A stretch of DNA of 64,000 bases from Algoriphagus sp. A40 (lineage in GTDB: Bacteria > Bacteroidota > Bacteroidia > Cytophagales > Cyclobacteriaceae): contig NZ_MUNY01000036.1 of the NCBI RefSeq assembly GCF_002002735.1, positions 97,430-161,429 on the forward strand, given 5' to 3'. Of the stretch, positions 54,391-63,924 are shown in pieces. Both the position numbers and the translations under genes were made by a program. The stretch's first letter is position 1; every line of letters starts with the position of its first letter. The notes beneath the pieces are model-generated. The model was not told the DNA's origin. It saw only the letters and a list, made by a program, of their open reading frames with translations, and did not search any database.

Positions 54391-54719
54391 GGAGGGGGCG
54401 AATGTTCTTTTGAGACTTCAAAGGTAGGTCTTTTCAAAAGAATTATTTTCGATAAAAAGTTCTCTTTCGAAGAATTATCTATGGCATGCCGATGGTTTCT
54501 TCTTTTCGGTAGTTAGTTGTCAAGTGTTGTCTTTTTTCTTCCCCAGTTCGGGGAGTGCGTCCCCAAAAATCCTGCACGATTTTAAAAGAAAACGCCTAAA
54601 ACTGGCCAGAATCTCCCTTGGCACATCCTTCGCATAAGGTTTAGCACAATCGGAAAATAAGTTTCTGATTTCAGAATCCGGACTCTGAAAACTAACTAAA
54701 CCAAAAATTAGAAAACACC
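54391..54719. other. Intergenic region with a sigma-54-like promoter
   Basis: About 330 bp between divergent genes. Besides the promoter candidate at 54618-54635 it has only short GGGG/CCCC inverted repeats near 54542-54567. Confidence 0.55.
54618..54635 (+). promoter_or_regulatory. Candidate sigma-54 (-24/-12) promoter
   Basis: TTGGCACATCCTTCGCAT has GG at 54620-54621 and GC at 54632-54633, the diagnostic GG-N10-GC spacing, with the TGGCAC half intact. It lies 85 bp before the small secreted-protein gene and 0.5 kb before a sigma-54 activator gene. Confidence 0.5.
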
Positions 54720-55037
54720 ATGAAAAAGACCATTTTAATGTCCGCCATGATAGTGGCAGGTGCTGCTTTTGCCGCCCCCACTATTGCTGAAGTTGTAAAC
54801 AATTCTATGGAAATATCTTTTCAGGAAGAGAAAACCCAAGTAAAGCCTGATGAATTGCCGGATCCGGTAAAACAGACTATTTCGGGAGACGAAACGCTGA
54901 AAGAATTTCCAGTTGCCGAAGCTTGGCAAATCAAAAGTGTTGAAGGAGAAGTTACTTTCAAAGTAGCCTTTGACAACGGTACAGCCGATAAACTTTGGAA
55001 AACTTACGACCCACAAGGAAAAGAAATAAAGGAGTAA
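54720..55037 (+). CDS. Small secreted protein (PepSY-like candidate)
   Basis: A 105-residue exported protein with signal peptide [19 protein letters not shown]. The mature part has [18 protein letters not shown], then [19 protein letters not shown] and [11 protein letters not shown], which follows the PepSY-like layout of Bacteroidota periplasmic proteins with an alpha helix and beta hairpin. It is acidic and without Cys. Its likely promoter is a sigma-54 site at 54618-54635, and it is followed by a terminator and the sigma-54-dependent regulator gene, so it is a good candidate target of that regulator. Confidence 0.6.
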   Translation: MKKTILMSAMIVAGAAFAAPTIAEVVNNSMEISFQEEKTQVKPDELPDPVKQTISGDETLKEFPVAEAWQIKSVEGEVTFKVAFDNGTADKLWKTYDPQGKEIKE

Positions 55038-55060
55038 GTTGCTAGATCCCCTTTATTTTA

Positions 55061-55092
55061 AAAGCACCGGACTCTAGTCTGGTGCTTTTTTT
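55061..55092 (+). terminator. Terminator after the small secreted protein
   Basis: AAAGCACCGGAC (55061-55072) pairs with GTCTGGTGCTTT (55077-55088) with one G-U pair, then a T-run. It separates the secreted-protein gene from the regulator gene. Confidence 0.85.
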
Positions 55093-55122
55093 GTTCCTTT
55101 TGTAACTTAAACAAAAAAAAGG

Positions 55123-56541
55123 ATGGCTCATATACTGTTAGTTGAAGACGATTTGACTTATTCCAGAATTGTTAAGACATTTTTGGAAAAAAATTCATTT
55201 GAGGTAGTAACCACAACTAAGGTAAAGGAGGCTCAAAATATCCTGAACACGGGAAAATTTGATCTGATTATTGCAGATTTCAGATTGCCTGACGGCACAG
55301 GAATGGAACTCCTTCAATGGGCAAAAGCCCATTTCCCAAAGTTGCAGGTTATCCTGATCACGCATTATTCGGATATCCGGATTGCAATCAAAGCAATGAA
55401 ACTCGGTGCTTTCGAATACATCACCAAGCCAATCAATCCTGACGAATTGTTGGCTACAGTAAAAGAATCATTAGCCCAAAAAATCGAAGAGAGAATTGTC
55501 GTCACCCCAAAGGAATTTACAAGAATTCCCAAATCAAATGCAGCATCCGCATACGTGACCGGGGAATCGCAGGAAGCCGAAAAGTTGGAAAAGCATATTC
55601 AACTGGTAGCCCCCACGGATTTGAGTGTCTTGGTTTTGGGAGAAACCGGAACTGGGAAAGAATTGATTTCTAAACGGATTCATGAATTTTCGCATCGAAA
55701 AGAGGGCCCGTTTATCGCAATTGACTGTGGAGCCTTGCCAAAGGAACTGGCTGGTAGCGAGCTTTTCGGTCATGTGAAAGGCGCCTTTACAGGAGCATTG
55801 GACAATAAAACCGGACATTTCGAATCGGCAAATGGAGGAACCATATTCTTGGATGAAATCGGAAACCTAAGCTATGAGGTGCAAATCCAGCTCCTCAGGG
55901 CAATCCAGGAAAGAAAAATCAGGAAAATCGGTGGCAACAAGGAAATCGAAATCGATGTCAGGATCATAGCTGCAACTAATGAAAACCTCATTTCACAATC
56001 CGGAGATGGAGTTTTCAGGGAAGACCTTTACCATAGACTCAATGAATTCACCCTTTATGCGATTCCGCTGAGGCAAAGGAAAGCTGATTTGGAATTCTTT
56101 GTTGGAGGGTTTTTGGAGGAAAGCAATAGCCGACTCCACAAATCCATCAAAGGGCTTAGTCCTGCTGTTTGGGACATTTTTTACAATTACGATTGGCCTG
56201 GAAATCTCAGGGAGCTCAGAAACATAATCAAACGTGCTGTTTTGCTTTCCACAGGAGAAAAAATTGAAAAGGAAGCTTTGCCAATGGAATTGTATGATTC
56301 ATCTTTCTTGCCTGAGAGACCGGCACAAGCAGCTTCCTCCTTTCAGCCTCACTCCATCACCAACTCTCCGGGAAGTCAGCCAACTTCACAGGATTACAAG
56401 TCACAGTGGAAAGAACAGGAAAAAGAACTGATTCAAAGAGTACTTCAAGACACCAGATTCAATAAATCGAAAGCGGCGCGGATTCTAAATATGGATCGAA
56501 AAACCCTCTATAGTAAATTGGAAAAATATGGCCTGGAGTAA
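55123..56541 (+). CDS. Sigma-54-dependent response regulator (NtrC/AtoC type)
   Basis: A 472-residue regulator. Receiver domain about 1-120 with phospho-acceptor D52 in IIADFRLPDG; AAA domain with Walker A GETGTGKE (173-180) and the sigma-54 contact loop GAFTGA (220-225), Walker B FLDEIG; C-terminal Fis-type helix-turn-helix (about 440-470, KSKAARILNMDRKTLYSKLEK). The GAFTGA motif shows it activates RNA polymerase with sigma-54. It lies 85 bp after the small secreted protein and is convergent with a hybrid histidine kinase gene, the stops being only 2 bp apart. Confidence 0.95.
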   Translation: MAHILLVEDDLTYSRIVKTFLEKNSFEVVTTTKVKEAQNILNTGKFDLIIADFRLPDGTGMELLQWAKAHFPKLQVILITHYSDIRIAIKAMKLGAFEYITKPINPDELLATVKESLAQKIEERIVVTPKEFTRIPKSNAASAYVTGESQEAEKLEKHIQLVAPTDLSVLVLGETGTGKELISKRIHEFSHRKEGPFIAIDCGALPKELAGSELFGHVKGAFTGALDNKTGHFESANGGTIFLDEIGNLSYEVQIQLLRAIQERKIRKIGGNKEIEIDVRIIAATNENLISQSGDGVFREDLYHRLNEFTLYAIPLRQRKADLEFFVGGFLEESNSRLHKSIKGLSPAVWDIFYNYDWPGNLRELRNIIKRAVLLSTGEKIEKEALPMELYDSSFLPERPAQAASSFQPHSITNSPGSQPTSQDYKSQWKEQEKELIQRVLQDTRFNKSKAARILNMDRKTLYSKLEKYGLE

Positions 56542-56543
56542 AT

Positions 56544-59042
56544 TCAGGCCATTTCCGCTACTTTTCCCTTCAATGCTGTCAACATTTTTTTCGTTTCTTT
56601 ATCCAATTGCACAAGGACTTCCTGAATCCCATGTAGGTTGTTGAGCTTTAGACTGTTTTCGATTTTTCTGGCAATCGGACCTGCGTGACTTTTGATCTGA
56701 CCCAGTCTGCTTCCCAGTTGATGACAGATTTCAAGAATATCGGACCAGCGATTATTCAGCCTCGCTCGGGTAATTTTTTGAAGGTCTGTTTCTGTATCCC
56801 TGATCAGGTCCCGCACAATGTCTGCAAGTAATTCCTGATCTCCCATGCAAAACTTTTCCAAATCCGAAAGACTGAACAATTCATTTGAGGCTAAAGGCGC
56901 CCCTCTTTCTTCTTCAGAAAACACTTCGAGTCGATCAGGGAAAAAATCCCCCAGAATTGAAATCAGTTTTTTCTCCTGGAAAGGTTTCAAAATCAGGTTA
57001 TCAAACCCTTGGGAAAAAAGTCTTTCCTTTTCCTCTACAAAAACGTTGGCCGTCATTGCAAGGAGAGGCAAGCCGTTGTAGACTTTAAAGCTTTTTATTG
57101 CTTTGGCCACATCAAATCCGGAAAATTCGGGCATTTGAATATCGATCATTGCAAGATCCAAAGGGACCGGTTGGAATTCGTCTCGAAATGATACACCGCC
57201 GGGAAAAGAAATAATATTGGCACCAAAGTATAGTAATACAGTCTCCAGATAGCGTAAACCTACCCGGTCATCATCTACCAAAAGAATATTCAAACCTTTC
57301 AGGTCAATAAACTCAGCGCTCGACTGAGCCTCCCGAATTTCCATAACGGGACTCAAGTCCATTGGGATCTTGATCCTCATGGTAGTTCCTTTCCCTGGAA
57401 TACTTTCGACTCGAAGCTCCCCCTTCATCAAATTCACCAGACGCTGGACTATTGAAAGCCCAAGACCAGTCCCACCAAATTTCCTGGAAATGGAGGTGTC
57501 CGCCTGATCAAATTCCTGAAAGACTTTTTTCAGTTCGTCAGGATTCATTCCTATTCCTGAATCTTTGATATCAATCTCCAGATGGTTAATTAACCATTTT
57601 ACCCCCACTTCAACTTTTCCCTCCTTGGTAAATTTGAAAGAGTTGCTGAGCAGATTATTCATCACTTGTTTGATTCTGAGCTCGTCCCCTATCAGCCAAT
57701 TATCTTCTGGTAATTTCAGGTTCCAATTAAACTCCAGCTTTTTTTCTTTTGCAGTGAGCTCAAAAAGGTTTTGGATTGATCCAAACAGCTCATAGGGATC
57801 AAAGGGGTGCTTTTCAAGTTTAAGTTTTCCTGCTTCCAGTTTGGAGAAATCAAGGATATCATCCACAATTTCAATCAAAGTATCAGAGGCAAATCCGATC
57901 ATTTTTAAATGGGATTTTTGCTCTGTCTCCAAATCTGATTTTTCAAGAATAGCTCGGTAACCTTGGATAACATGGAGTGGATTGCGGATTTCATGGCTCA
58001 TATTGGCCAAAAACTCCTGCTTAGATCTGGCTAGTTGATCTGATTTTTTTCTGGACACCTCAAGATCTTCCTGGTAAGTTCGATTTAGCCGGATTTCCTT
58101 CAAGACCGAAAAAACCAGAAAGGAAGTTCCCAAAACAGCAATGATAACTACTATGATCAGGAAAAACGTAACCTCAAACACCAATCCGGAGGCTTGGCTA
58201 CTTTGGGCATTGGAGGCAAAAATTGCCTTGGATTGAAGGTCCCCAATAAGTGTTTGGATGGTACTGCCTATTTCATTTTGCTTTTGGGAAAGAGAGGTTT
58301 CCAATATGGCCAACTTTTGCCTTTGGGAACTTTCCTCCCGATAAATCCTGCTGATCACACCCCTCAGAGAATATAGCATACTATCCAGATTTTGAGCTTC
58401 TGTGGTGGTGCTCATCTGCGAATTTTGCTCCTGAAGCCTTCTTAAATAAGTAACCAATTTGTCCTCATCGCGGGTAATGATTCCGGTTTGAAGGTCTTGT
58501 CGACTTGTAGTTTGCTGTTGAAGTTCGTTATAAATGTAATTTTTGGGATTCAGCTCCTGGAGAGGCCTGAATTCCAAACTTTGGGCACGCCGCCTTATGC
58601 CGAGTTCCACCCTGCTTAGCGCTTCTTGGGAGAAATTCCGTGTAGCCAGGTTCTTTTTTACTTCATAGAGATCCACATAACCGTTGATGAGAACGGCTAG
58701 ATTATCACGGATTGTCTGAACACTTTGCTTTTCCAGGGAGTCGGAAGCCAGATTGTCCAGATTATCAAGCTTGATTTGAAGAAGGGAAATCGTAGAGTCA
58801 TTGACCCGCACATCAGCTTTTAGGCTATCACCGCCAATTCTTGTAATTCTAAAAATCTCTGCCTGTAGGTTGTTTAGTAAATCCAACTTTTGATTGGGCT
58901 GAGCCAGAAGTCGAACCGATTCCTCTAATTGATTTAAGGTAAAATAGGTTAAAGCTGCAACACTTATCAAAATTGATGTAGCCACAAAAAAACCGGCGGC
59001 TACTTTTCTACCAGTGGAAGTAATTGAGGTTAAGGAGCTCAT
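56544..59042 (-). CDS. Hybrid sensor histidine kinase with receiver and Hpt-like domains
   Basis: An 832-residue protein. TM1 at about 13-35 and TM2 at about 287-313 enclose a helical extracellular sensor (a four-helix bundle look with QNEIGST and LDSMLYSLRGVI). The HisKA phospho-acceptor is H350 in NMSHEIRNPL, the ATPase has DSGIGM and GGTGLGLSIV, the receiver has D634 in MIDIQMPEFSG, and the C-terminal Hpt-like domain has H774 in ICHQLGSRLG. It likely passes phosphate through its own domains to a separate regulator; the convergent sigma-54 regulator is the obvious candidate. The start is ATG 59042; ten upstream residues are not convincing. Confidence 0.88.
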   Translation of the reverse strand: MSSLTSITSTGRKVAAGFFVATSILISVAALTYFTLNQLEESVRLLAQPNQKLDLLNNLQAEIFRITRIGGDSLKADVRVNDSTISLLQIKLDNLDNLASDSLEKQSVQTIRDNLAVLINGYVDLYEVKKNLATRNFSQEALSRVELGIRRRAQSLEFRPLQELNPKNYIYNELQQQTTSRQDLQTGIITRDEDKLVTYLRRLQEQNSQMSTTTEAQNLDSMLYSLRGVISRIYREESSQRQKLAILETSLSQKQNEIGSTIQTLIGDLQSKAIFASNAQSSQASGLVFEVTFFLIIVVIIAVLGTSFLVFSVLKEIRLNRTYQEDLEVSRKKSDQLARSKQEFLANMSHEIRNPLHVIQGYRAILEKSDLETEQKSHLKMIGFASDTLIEIVDDILDFSKLEAGKLKLEKHPFDPYELFGSIQNLFELTAKEKKLEFNWNLKLPEDNWLIGDELRIKQVMNNLLSNSFKFTKEGKVEVGVKWLINHLEIDIKDSGIGMNPDELKKVFQEFDQADTSISRKFGGTGLGLSIVQRLVNLMKGELRVESIPGKGTTMRIKIPMDLSPVMEIREAQSSAEFIDLKGLNILLVDDDRVGLRYLETVLLYFGANIISFPGGVSFRDEFQPVPLDLAMIDIQMPEFSGFDVAKAIKSFKVYNGLPLLAMTANVFVEEKERLFSQGFDNLILKPFQEKKLISILGDFFPDRLEVFSEEERGAPLASNELFSLSDLEKFCMGDQELLADIVRDLIRDTETDLQKITRARLNNRWSDILEICHQLGSRLGQIKSHAGPIARKIENSLKLNNLHGIQEVLVQLDKETKKMLTALKGKVAEMA

Positions 59043-59089
59043 GTGTTTTAACGTGAGCCTATCACAGCCCAATAACTATTCCAAGACGG

Positions 59090-59632
59090 TCAGAATTTCA
59101 GCAAAACATACCCTTGTGGCACATAGGTAGTAATCGTGGTCAGGGCGGAATGGGCCACCCTCACTCCCGGCCAAAGGTCACCAGTTTTAAGATTTCGGGC
59201 TATTAAAGATTGGCCGCAAACCATTACATCTACTCCAGCTGCCTTTAAGGCCTCGAATACTTTAAGGTTTGGATTGTCCACCTCAAAGCGCTTTTTGTAA
59301 TTATCATCATTGAGTAGGGTGAAAATGGCACCGCCATGGACGATGACTTTTACCTTGATTTTATCCTTGGGGACCCCGGCCAAACCGTGTAGATTCATCA
59401 TTCGGGCAATGTTATCCACCCATCGGGAAATTTCTTTGTTATCCTCGGCACCTGTAGATAGGTCAACGATTATTTTATACTCCAGACTTGGATCCGGCCT
59501 TTCGCTCGCATCCGGTATTTCATAAATCCCCCCGAATCCCTGAACAATCGGAAATTGAGGAGTCTGAGCCTTAGCCTGAAATGCAATGGAAATGTATAAG
59601 ACTAAAATGACGGCTTTAATGGAGTTTTTCAT
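59090..59632 (-). CDS. Exported DsrE family protein
   Basis: A 180-residue protein with signal peptide MKNSIKAVILVLYISIAFQAKAQ. The mature part has the DsrE/F-like fold: YKIIVDLSTGAEDNKEISRWVDNIARMMN, VIVHGGAIFTLLNDDNYKKRF, and the Cys-bearing LKAAGVDVMVCGQSLIARNLK. Members with a Cys in this place handle sulfur. It lies directly upstream of the kinase gene in transcription (48 bp) and may be co-transcribed. Confidence 0.82.
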   Translation of the reverse strand: MKNSIKAVILVLYISIAFQAKAQTPQFPIVQGFGGIYEIPDASERPDPSLEYKIIVDLSTGAEDNKEISRWVDNIARMMNLHGLAGVPKDKIKVKVIVHGGAIFTLLNDDNYKKRFEVDNPNLKVFEALKAAGVDVMVCGQSLIARNLKTGDLWPGVRVAHSALTTITTYVPQGYVLLKF

Positions 59633-59693
59633 TTGTGATAATTTGTCAGAAAAGTAACTAAAAATCAGGCTCCAAAAAGTCCATTAATCAAAA

Positions 59694-59720
59694 AAGCCTA
59701 ACCGATGATCGATTAGGCTT
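59694..59720 (-). terminator. Terminator of tRNA-Leu
   Basis: A 13-bp stem with one wobble pair formed by AAGCCTAACCGAT (59694-59706) and ATCGATTAGGCTT (59708-59720); a T-run follows on the minus strand, directly after the tRNA. Confidence 0.8.
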
Positions 59721-59722
59721 TG

Positions 59723-59806
59723 TGCGCACGAGAAGATTCGAACTTCCACACCCGTAAGGGCACCACCCCCTCAAAGTGGCGTGTCTACCAATTTCACCAC
59801 GTGCGC
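59723..59806 (-). tRNA. tRNA-Leu (GAG anticodon)
   Basis: On the minus strand an 84-nt cloverleaf begins GCGCACG and ends CGTGCGCA, giving a 7-bp acceptor stem and discriminator A. The D arm has GAAATTGGTAGACAC, the anticodon stem CCACT/GGTGG with loop TTGAGGG gives anticodon GAG (Leu, CUC/CUU), and there is a long variable arm with GCCCTTACGGG as in class II tRNAs, then the T arm GAAGTTCGAATCTTC. The 3' CCA is not encoded. A terminator follows. Confidence 0.93.
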
Positions 59807-59884
59807 GGTTAGGGACTGCAAAAGTAGAAATCCAAGCCAATTGAAGCAAACCTGAATCAGGGATTTCTTCACTTTTTTTCAAAT

Positions 59885-60766
59885 TCAGCCAAAAACCTTC
59901 TTTTCAGCCGACTGAAGGGTATTAAAAAGCAATGCTGCAATAGTCATCGGGCCAACTCCACCGGGTACCGGAGTGATAGCTGATGCTTTTTCCGCAACTT
60001 CATCAAACTTCACATCCCCGATCAACCGGAAGCCGGACTTCTTGGTCGCATCCTCGATCCGGTGGATCCCCACATCAATCACCACCGCACCTGGCTTCAC
60101 CATGTCTGAAGAAATAAACTCAGGCTTTCCGATGGCGACAATCAAAATATCAGCACTTCGGCAAATTTCAGCAAGATTTTGAGTTTTACTGTGAGTCAGA
60201 GTCACAGTCGCATTTCCGGGATAGCCGTTTCTGGCCATCAGGATACTCATCGGGCTGCCTACGATATGGCTTCTGCCGATAACAACACAATGTTTTCCTG
60301 AAGTTTCGATTTGGTATCTTTTCAGCAACTCAACAATTCCATAGGGAGTTGCCGCCACATAGGCCGGCCAGTTTAAAGTCATCCGACCGACGTTTGCAGG
60401 AGTGAATCCGTCCACATCTTTTTCAGGCCGGATTTTGTCGGTGACTTTGTCCACTGAAATATGCTTTGGCAGAGGCAACTGAACGATCAATCCATCGATG
60501 TCCGGATTGTTGTTGATATCCTCCACAGCTTTGAGGAGTTCCTCCTCAGAAACAGAAGCATCCAACCGGACAAGTGTGGATTTAAACCCCACTTCTTCAC
60601 AGGCCTTCACTTTTGCTCCTACATAGGTTTGGCTTGCACCATCGCTGCCAACAAGAACGGCGGCCAAATGGGGGATTTTTCCACCTTCAGCTTTGATTTC
60701 CGAAACCCGGGCTGCGATTTCGTTTTTGATGTCGGAGGAGGTTTTTTTTCCATCAATCAGTACCAT
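59885..60766 (-). CDS. folD: Bifunctional methylenetetrahydrofolate dehydrogenase/cyclohydrolase
   Basis: A 293-residue FolD. Signature [14 protein letters not shown] (with catalytic Lys in the family YxxxK), [24 protein letters not shown] and the NADP-binding [17 protein letters not shown] followed by [14 protein letters not shown], then [15 protein letters not shown] near the end. It interconverts 5,10-methylene- and 10-formyl-tetrahydrofolate for purine and formyl-Met synthesis. Size and motifs are standard. Confidence 0.96.
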   Translation of the reverse strand: MVLIDGKKTSSDIKNEIAARVSEIKAEGGKIPHLAAVLVGSDGASQTYVGAKVKACEEVGFKSTLVRLDASVSEEELLKAVEDINNNPDIDGLIVQLPLPKHISVDKVTDKIRPEKDVDGFTPANVGRMTLNWPAYVAATPYGIVELLKRYQIETSGKHCVVIGRSHIVGSPMSILMARNGYPGNATVTLTHSKTQNLAEICRSADILIVAIGKPEFISSDMVKPGAVVIDVGIHRIEDATKKSGFRLIGDVKFDEVAEKASAITPVPGGVGPMTIAALLFNTLQSAEKKVFG

Positions 60767-60820
60767 TTGATTTTTGATTTATGATATACGATTTACGAAG
60801 TCTTCGGAATATGTTGAAGC

Positions 60821-61177
60821 CTATTTCAATTTCACTGATTTTATACTAGAGACAATAATCGCCACGATTTCATCCGCCTCTTTTCTCAACCTTTCTATCT
60901 CTCCACTCAGAATTTGATCCTTCTGTACCTCCATAATCAATTCAAGAAAGTACTGAGCCTCATCAGCCTCCTCTTCTACTATCTTTAATTTGTTTACAAA
61001 ATCGGCGGTTGACTTTGCTCGAACAGCTGCACGATAATTCGCTCCAACAGAGCTAGAGGAACGAATGATTTGATTTACGTACCCGTTAAATTCACGGGAA
61101 TGCGGAAGTTTTGAACATAAATACCAGACATCAACCGCAAATTTTTTAGTTCTCCTTTGCATCACATACTTATCCAT
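60821..61177 (-). CDS. Four-helix bundle protein (S23/IVP family)
   Basis: A 118-residue helical protein with the S23 family layout: FAVDVWYLCSKLPHSREF, YVNQIIRSSSSVGANYRAA, DFVNKLKIVEEEADEAQYFLEL. These proteins were first found in intervening sequences of 23S rRNA genes but here the gene is free-standing between lepA and folD. The structure binds nucleic acid; function in this setting is unknown. Confidence 0.9.
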   Translation of the reverse strand: MDKYVMQRRTKKFAVDVWYLCSKLPHSREFNGYVNQIIRSSSSVGANYRAAVRAKSTADFVNKLKIVEEEADEAQYFLELIMEVQKDQILSGEIERLRKEADEIVAIIVSSIKSVKLK

Positions 61178-61240
61178 ATGTCATATCAGGGTTGAAGTCC
61201 TTTTTCGTCCGTAAATCAAAAATCTTAAATCTTAAATCAT

Positions 61241-63028
61241 TTAGTCCAACTTCAGTACTGCCATAAACGCTTCCTGAGGGATCTCCACGTTTCCGACTTG
61301 CCTCATTCGCTTCTTGCCTTTTTTCTGCTTTTCGAGGAGTTTACGCTTACGGGAAATATCACCACCGTAGCACTTAGCCAAAACGTTTTTACGCATCGCT
61401 TTTACGGTTTCTCTGGCAATGATCTTTTGTCCAATAGCAGCCTGAATGGCGATTTCAAACATTTGACGCGGCACAAGCTCTTTTAGCTTTTCGCAGAGTC
61501 TTTTGCCCCAATCGTAAGCCTTATCCCGGTGAACGATCGCAGAAAGCGCATCCACGGCCTCACCATTGAGCATTACATCCAATCGAACCATGTGCGATAC
61601 TTGATAGCCGATCAGTTCGTAATCCAAGGAAGCATAGCCTCTTGAGATAGTCTTCAGTTTGTCAAAAAAGTCAAACACTATCTCGGCCAGAGGCATATCA
61701 AATGTTAACTCAACCCGCTCAGCAGTGAGGTAGACCTGATTTTTGATCTGACCGCGCTTATCCATACAAAGGGTGATTACAGCGCCGACAAATTCCGCAG
61801 CAGTAATGATGGAAGCTTTCACATAGGGTTCCTCGATGTGTTTCATCCGGGTGGGATCCGGCATGTCCGAAGGAGCATTGATTAATTGAATGGTGTCATC
61901 GGTCATCAGCGCTTTAAACTGGACAGAAGGCACAGTGGTGATCACGGTCATGTCAAATTCCCGCTCCAAACGCTCCTGGATGATCTCCATATGCAGCATT
62001 CCCAAGAATCCGCATCGGAATCCAAAACCCAATGCCATTGAAGTTTCAGGTTCCCACACCAGCGATGCATCGTTCAGCTGAAGTTTCTCCATTGAGTAGC
62101 GAAGCTCTTCATAATCCGTAGTCTCGACAGGATATATCCCTGCAAAAACCATCGGTTTTACGTTTTCAAAACCTTGGATTGCAGCATCGCAAGGGCGCTT
62201 CACGTGCGTGATTGTATCCCCAACCTTGATTTCTTTGGCCACTTTGACACCTGAAATAAGGTACCCCACATTGCCTGCTGACATGGTTTGCTGGGGGATT
62301 TGGTTGAGACCCAAAATCCCGATTTCATCAGCCTCGTATTCTTTGCCTGTATTGACGAATTTGATCTTGTCGCCTTTATTTATAGTACCGTTGAAAATCC
62401 GGAAAATGACTTCGACCCCACGAAACGAATTATAAACCGAGTCAAAAATCATCGCCTGCAATGGAGCTTGGGGATCCCCTTTAGGTGCCGGGATTCTTGT
62501 CACCACAGCTTTGAGGATATCTTCAATTCCCAATCCAGCTTTGCCAGATGCTAAAATGATGTCCTCACGCTTGCAACCCAGCAAGTCAATCACCTCATCA
62601 GCAACTGCTTCAGGATCTGCTCCCGGCAAATCGATTTTGTTCAAAACCGGGATAATTTCCAGGTCATGATTTAGTGCAAGATACAGGTTGGAAATCGTCT
62701 GAGCTTCCACGCCCTGAGAGGCATCCACGATCAGCAGCGCGCCTTCGCAGGCTGCAATAGAACGCGAAACTTCATAGGAAAAATCCACGTGGCCCGGAGT
62801 GTCGATCAGGTTGAGAATGTACTCTTCTCCTTCGTGGGTGTACTTCATTTGGATTGCATGAGACTTGATCGTGATACCTCGCTCACGCTCCAAATCCATG
62901 TTATCCAACAACTGGTTTTGCATATCCCGGTCTGCAACCGTGTCGGTTGTTTGCAATAACCTATCCGCCAATGTACTCTTCCCATGGTCGATATGGGCGA
63001 TGATACAGAAATTTCTGATGTTTTTCAT
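61241..63028 (-). CDS. lepA: Elongation factor 4 (LepA)
   Basis: A 595-residue translational GTPase. G1 is AHIDHGKST (about 11-19), G2 GITI, G3 [13 protein letters not shown]4 NKIDLP. The LepA-specific C-terminal domain ends [19 protein letters not shown]. It acts on stalled ribosomes by back-translocation. ATG 63028 gives the standard [16 protein letters not shown]; 18 residues upstream in frame are not part of it. Confidence 0.97.
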   Translation of the reverse strand: MKNIRNFCIIAHIDHGKSTLADRLLQTTDTVADRDMQNQLLDNMDLERERGITIKSHAIQMKYTHEGEEYILNLIDTPGHVDFSYEVSRSIAACEGALLIVDASQGVEAQTISNLYLALNHDLEIIPVLNKIDLPGADPEAVADEVIDLLGCKREDIILASGKAGLGIEDILKAVVTRIPAPKGDPQAPLQAMIFDSVYNSFRGVEVIFRIFNGTINKGDKIKFVNTGKEYEADEIGILGLNQIPQQTMSAGNVGYLISGVKVAKEIKVGDTITHVKRPCDAAIQGFENVKPMVFAGIYPVETTDYEELRYSMEKLQLNDASLVWEPETSMALGFGFRCGFLGMLHMEIIQERLEREFDMTVITTVPSVQFKALMTDDTIQLINAPSDMPDPTRMKHIEEPYVKASIITAAEFVGAVITLCMDKRGQIKNQVYLTAERVELTFDMPLAEIVFDFFDKLKTISRGYASLDYELIGYQVSHMVRLDVMLNGEAVDALSAIVHRDKAYDWGKRLCEKLKELVPRQMFEIAIQAAIGQKIIARETVKAMRKNVLAKCYGGDISRKRKLLEKQKKGKKRMRQVGNVEIPQEAFMAVLKLD

Positions 63029-63144
63029 AAGTATTCGTGCCGCAAAAGTAGGAAAAAAAGGGGGATGAATAGGTAACCTCAAATGAGAAATAGGGTTAGC
63101 AGGAGAGATATGCTTTGCGAAATAAACTTCGTGAGATACGCTGC

Positions 63145-63158
63145 GCGAAATATTTCGC
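63145..63158. repeat. Perfect 14-bp palindrome
   Basis: GCGAAATATTTCGC between the divergent lepA and DUF4924 genes; it may be an operator, but nothing else supports this. Confidence 0.35.
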
Positions 63159-63234
63159 CACAGCCATCTCTTAAGATTATCTGCGAAGCTATCTTTTGTT
63201 CATTCATTACCTTTGACTCGCAAAAACCTGTTCC

Positions 63235-63774
63235 ATGAAATCCATTGCCGAAAAGAAAAAATCCCAAAACATCGGAGAATACCTGATTTACATGTACCAA
63301 ATGGAGGATCTGATCCGGTCCTATCAAGGAAATATGGATGAAATCAACCAGTATGTTATTTCACATTATCCTGTTTCGGAAGAGGAAAAAGCGGAAATCA
63401 CAGTCTGGTTTGAGGGGATATTGGAGAAAATGAAAAGTCAGGAAATTCTCGAAAAAGGCCATTTGAAAGAGCTCAAAGAGCTAGTGGACAACCTTGCAAA
63501 TCTTCACTGGAAACTCCTCAAGACTGACATCGCCTACTTTAATTCCTACTCCAAAGCAAAGCCTTTCATCCTGGAAGCGATCGTGGAATCTGACGGAGTC
63601 AGTCCCGGAAACGAGATCCAAATCTGCCTTAACGGAGTCTATGGACTCTTGCTGAGCAGACTTATGGGGAAACAAGTCGAAGAGCAAAGAATTAAGGCTG
63701 CAGAAGCCTTTGGCGAGGTACTTAGCCTACTGAATTTCAATTATCAGCAGCGGATTTTTATGTCTCCGAACTGA
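63235..63774 (+). CDS. DUF4924 family protein
   Basis: A 179-residue cytoplasmic helical protein. KSQNIGEYLIYMYQMEDLIRSYQ, LEKGHLKELKELVDNLANLH and LNGVYGLLLSRLMGKQVEEQ are consistent with DUF4924, a Bacteroidota family of unknown function. There is no signal peptide. It starts with ATG 63235, divergent from lepA. Confidence 0.85.
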   Translation: MKSIAEKKKSQNIGEYLIYMYQMEDLIRSYQGNMDEINQYVISHYPVSEEEKAEITVWFEGILEKMKSQEILEKGHLKELKELVDNLANLHWKLLKTDIAYFNSYSKAKPFILEAIVESDGVSPGNEIQICLNGVYGLLLSRLMGKQVEEQRIKAAEAFGEVLSLLNFNYQQRIFMSPN

Positions 63775-63833
63775 AGAGGTTTAAAAGTTGAAAAATTGGA
63801 AGATTGGAAAATTAGGATTTCGTGTCGCCCTGA

Positions 63834-63874
63834 GCGGAGTCGAAGGGTGATGATACTAAAAGCTTCGACTCCGC
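63834..63874. repeat. Inverted repeat GCGGAGTCGAAG
   Basis: GCGGAGTCGAAG (63834-63845) and CTTCGACTCCGC (63863-63874) form a 12-bp stem with a 17-nt loop. CCCTGAGCGGAGTCGAAGGG is a common intergenic palindrome motif in Bacteroidota. Confidence 0.7.
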
Positions 63875-63924
63875 TACCAATGACGAGATAATATTTATTT
63901 TGATTTTATTCAATTATCGAATGT

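Noticed and set aside
60821..61177. 23S rRNA intervening sequence
   Set aside because: The S23-family gene is not embedded in rRNA; it sits between lepA and folD with no rRNA sequence around it.
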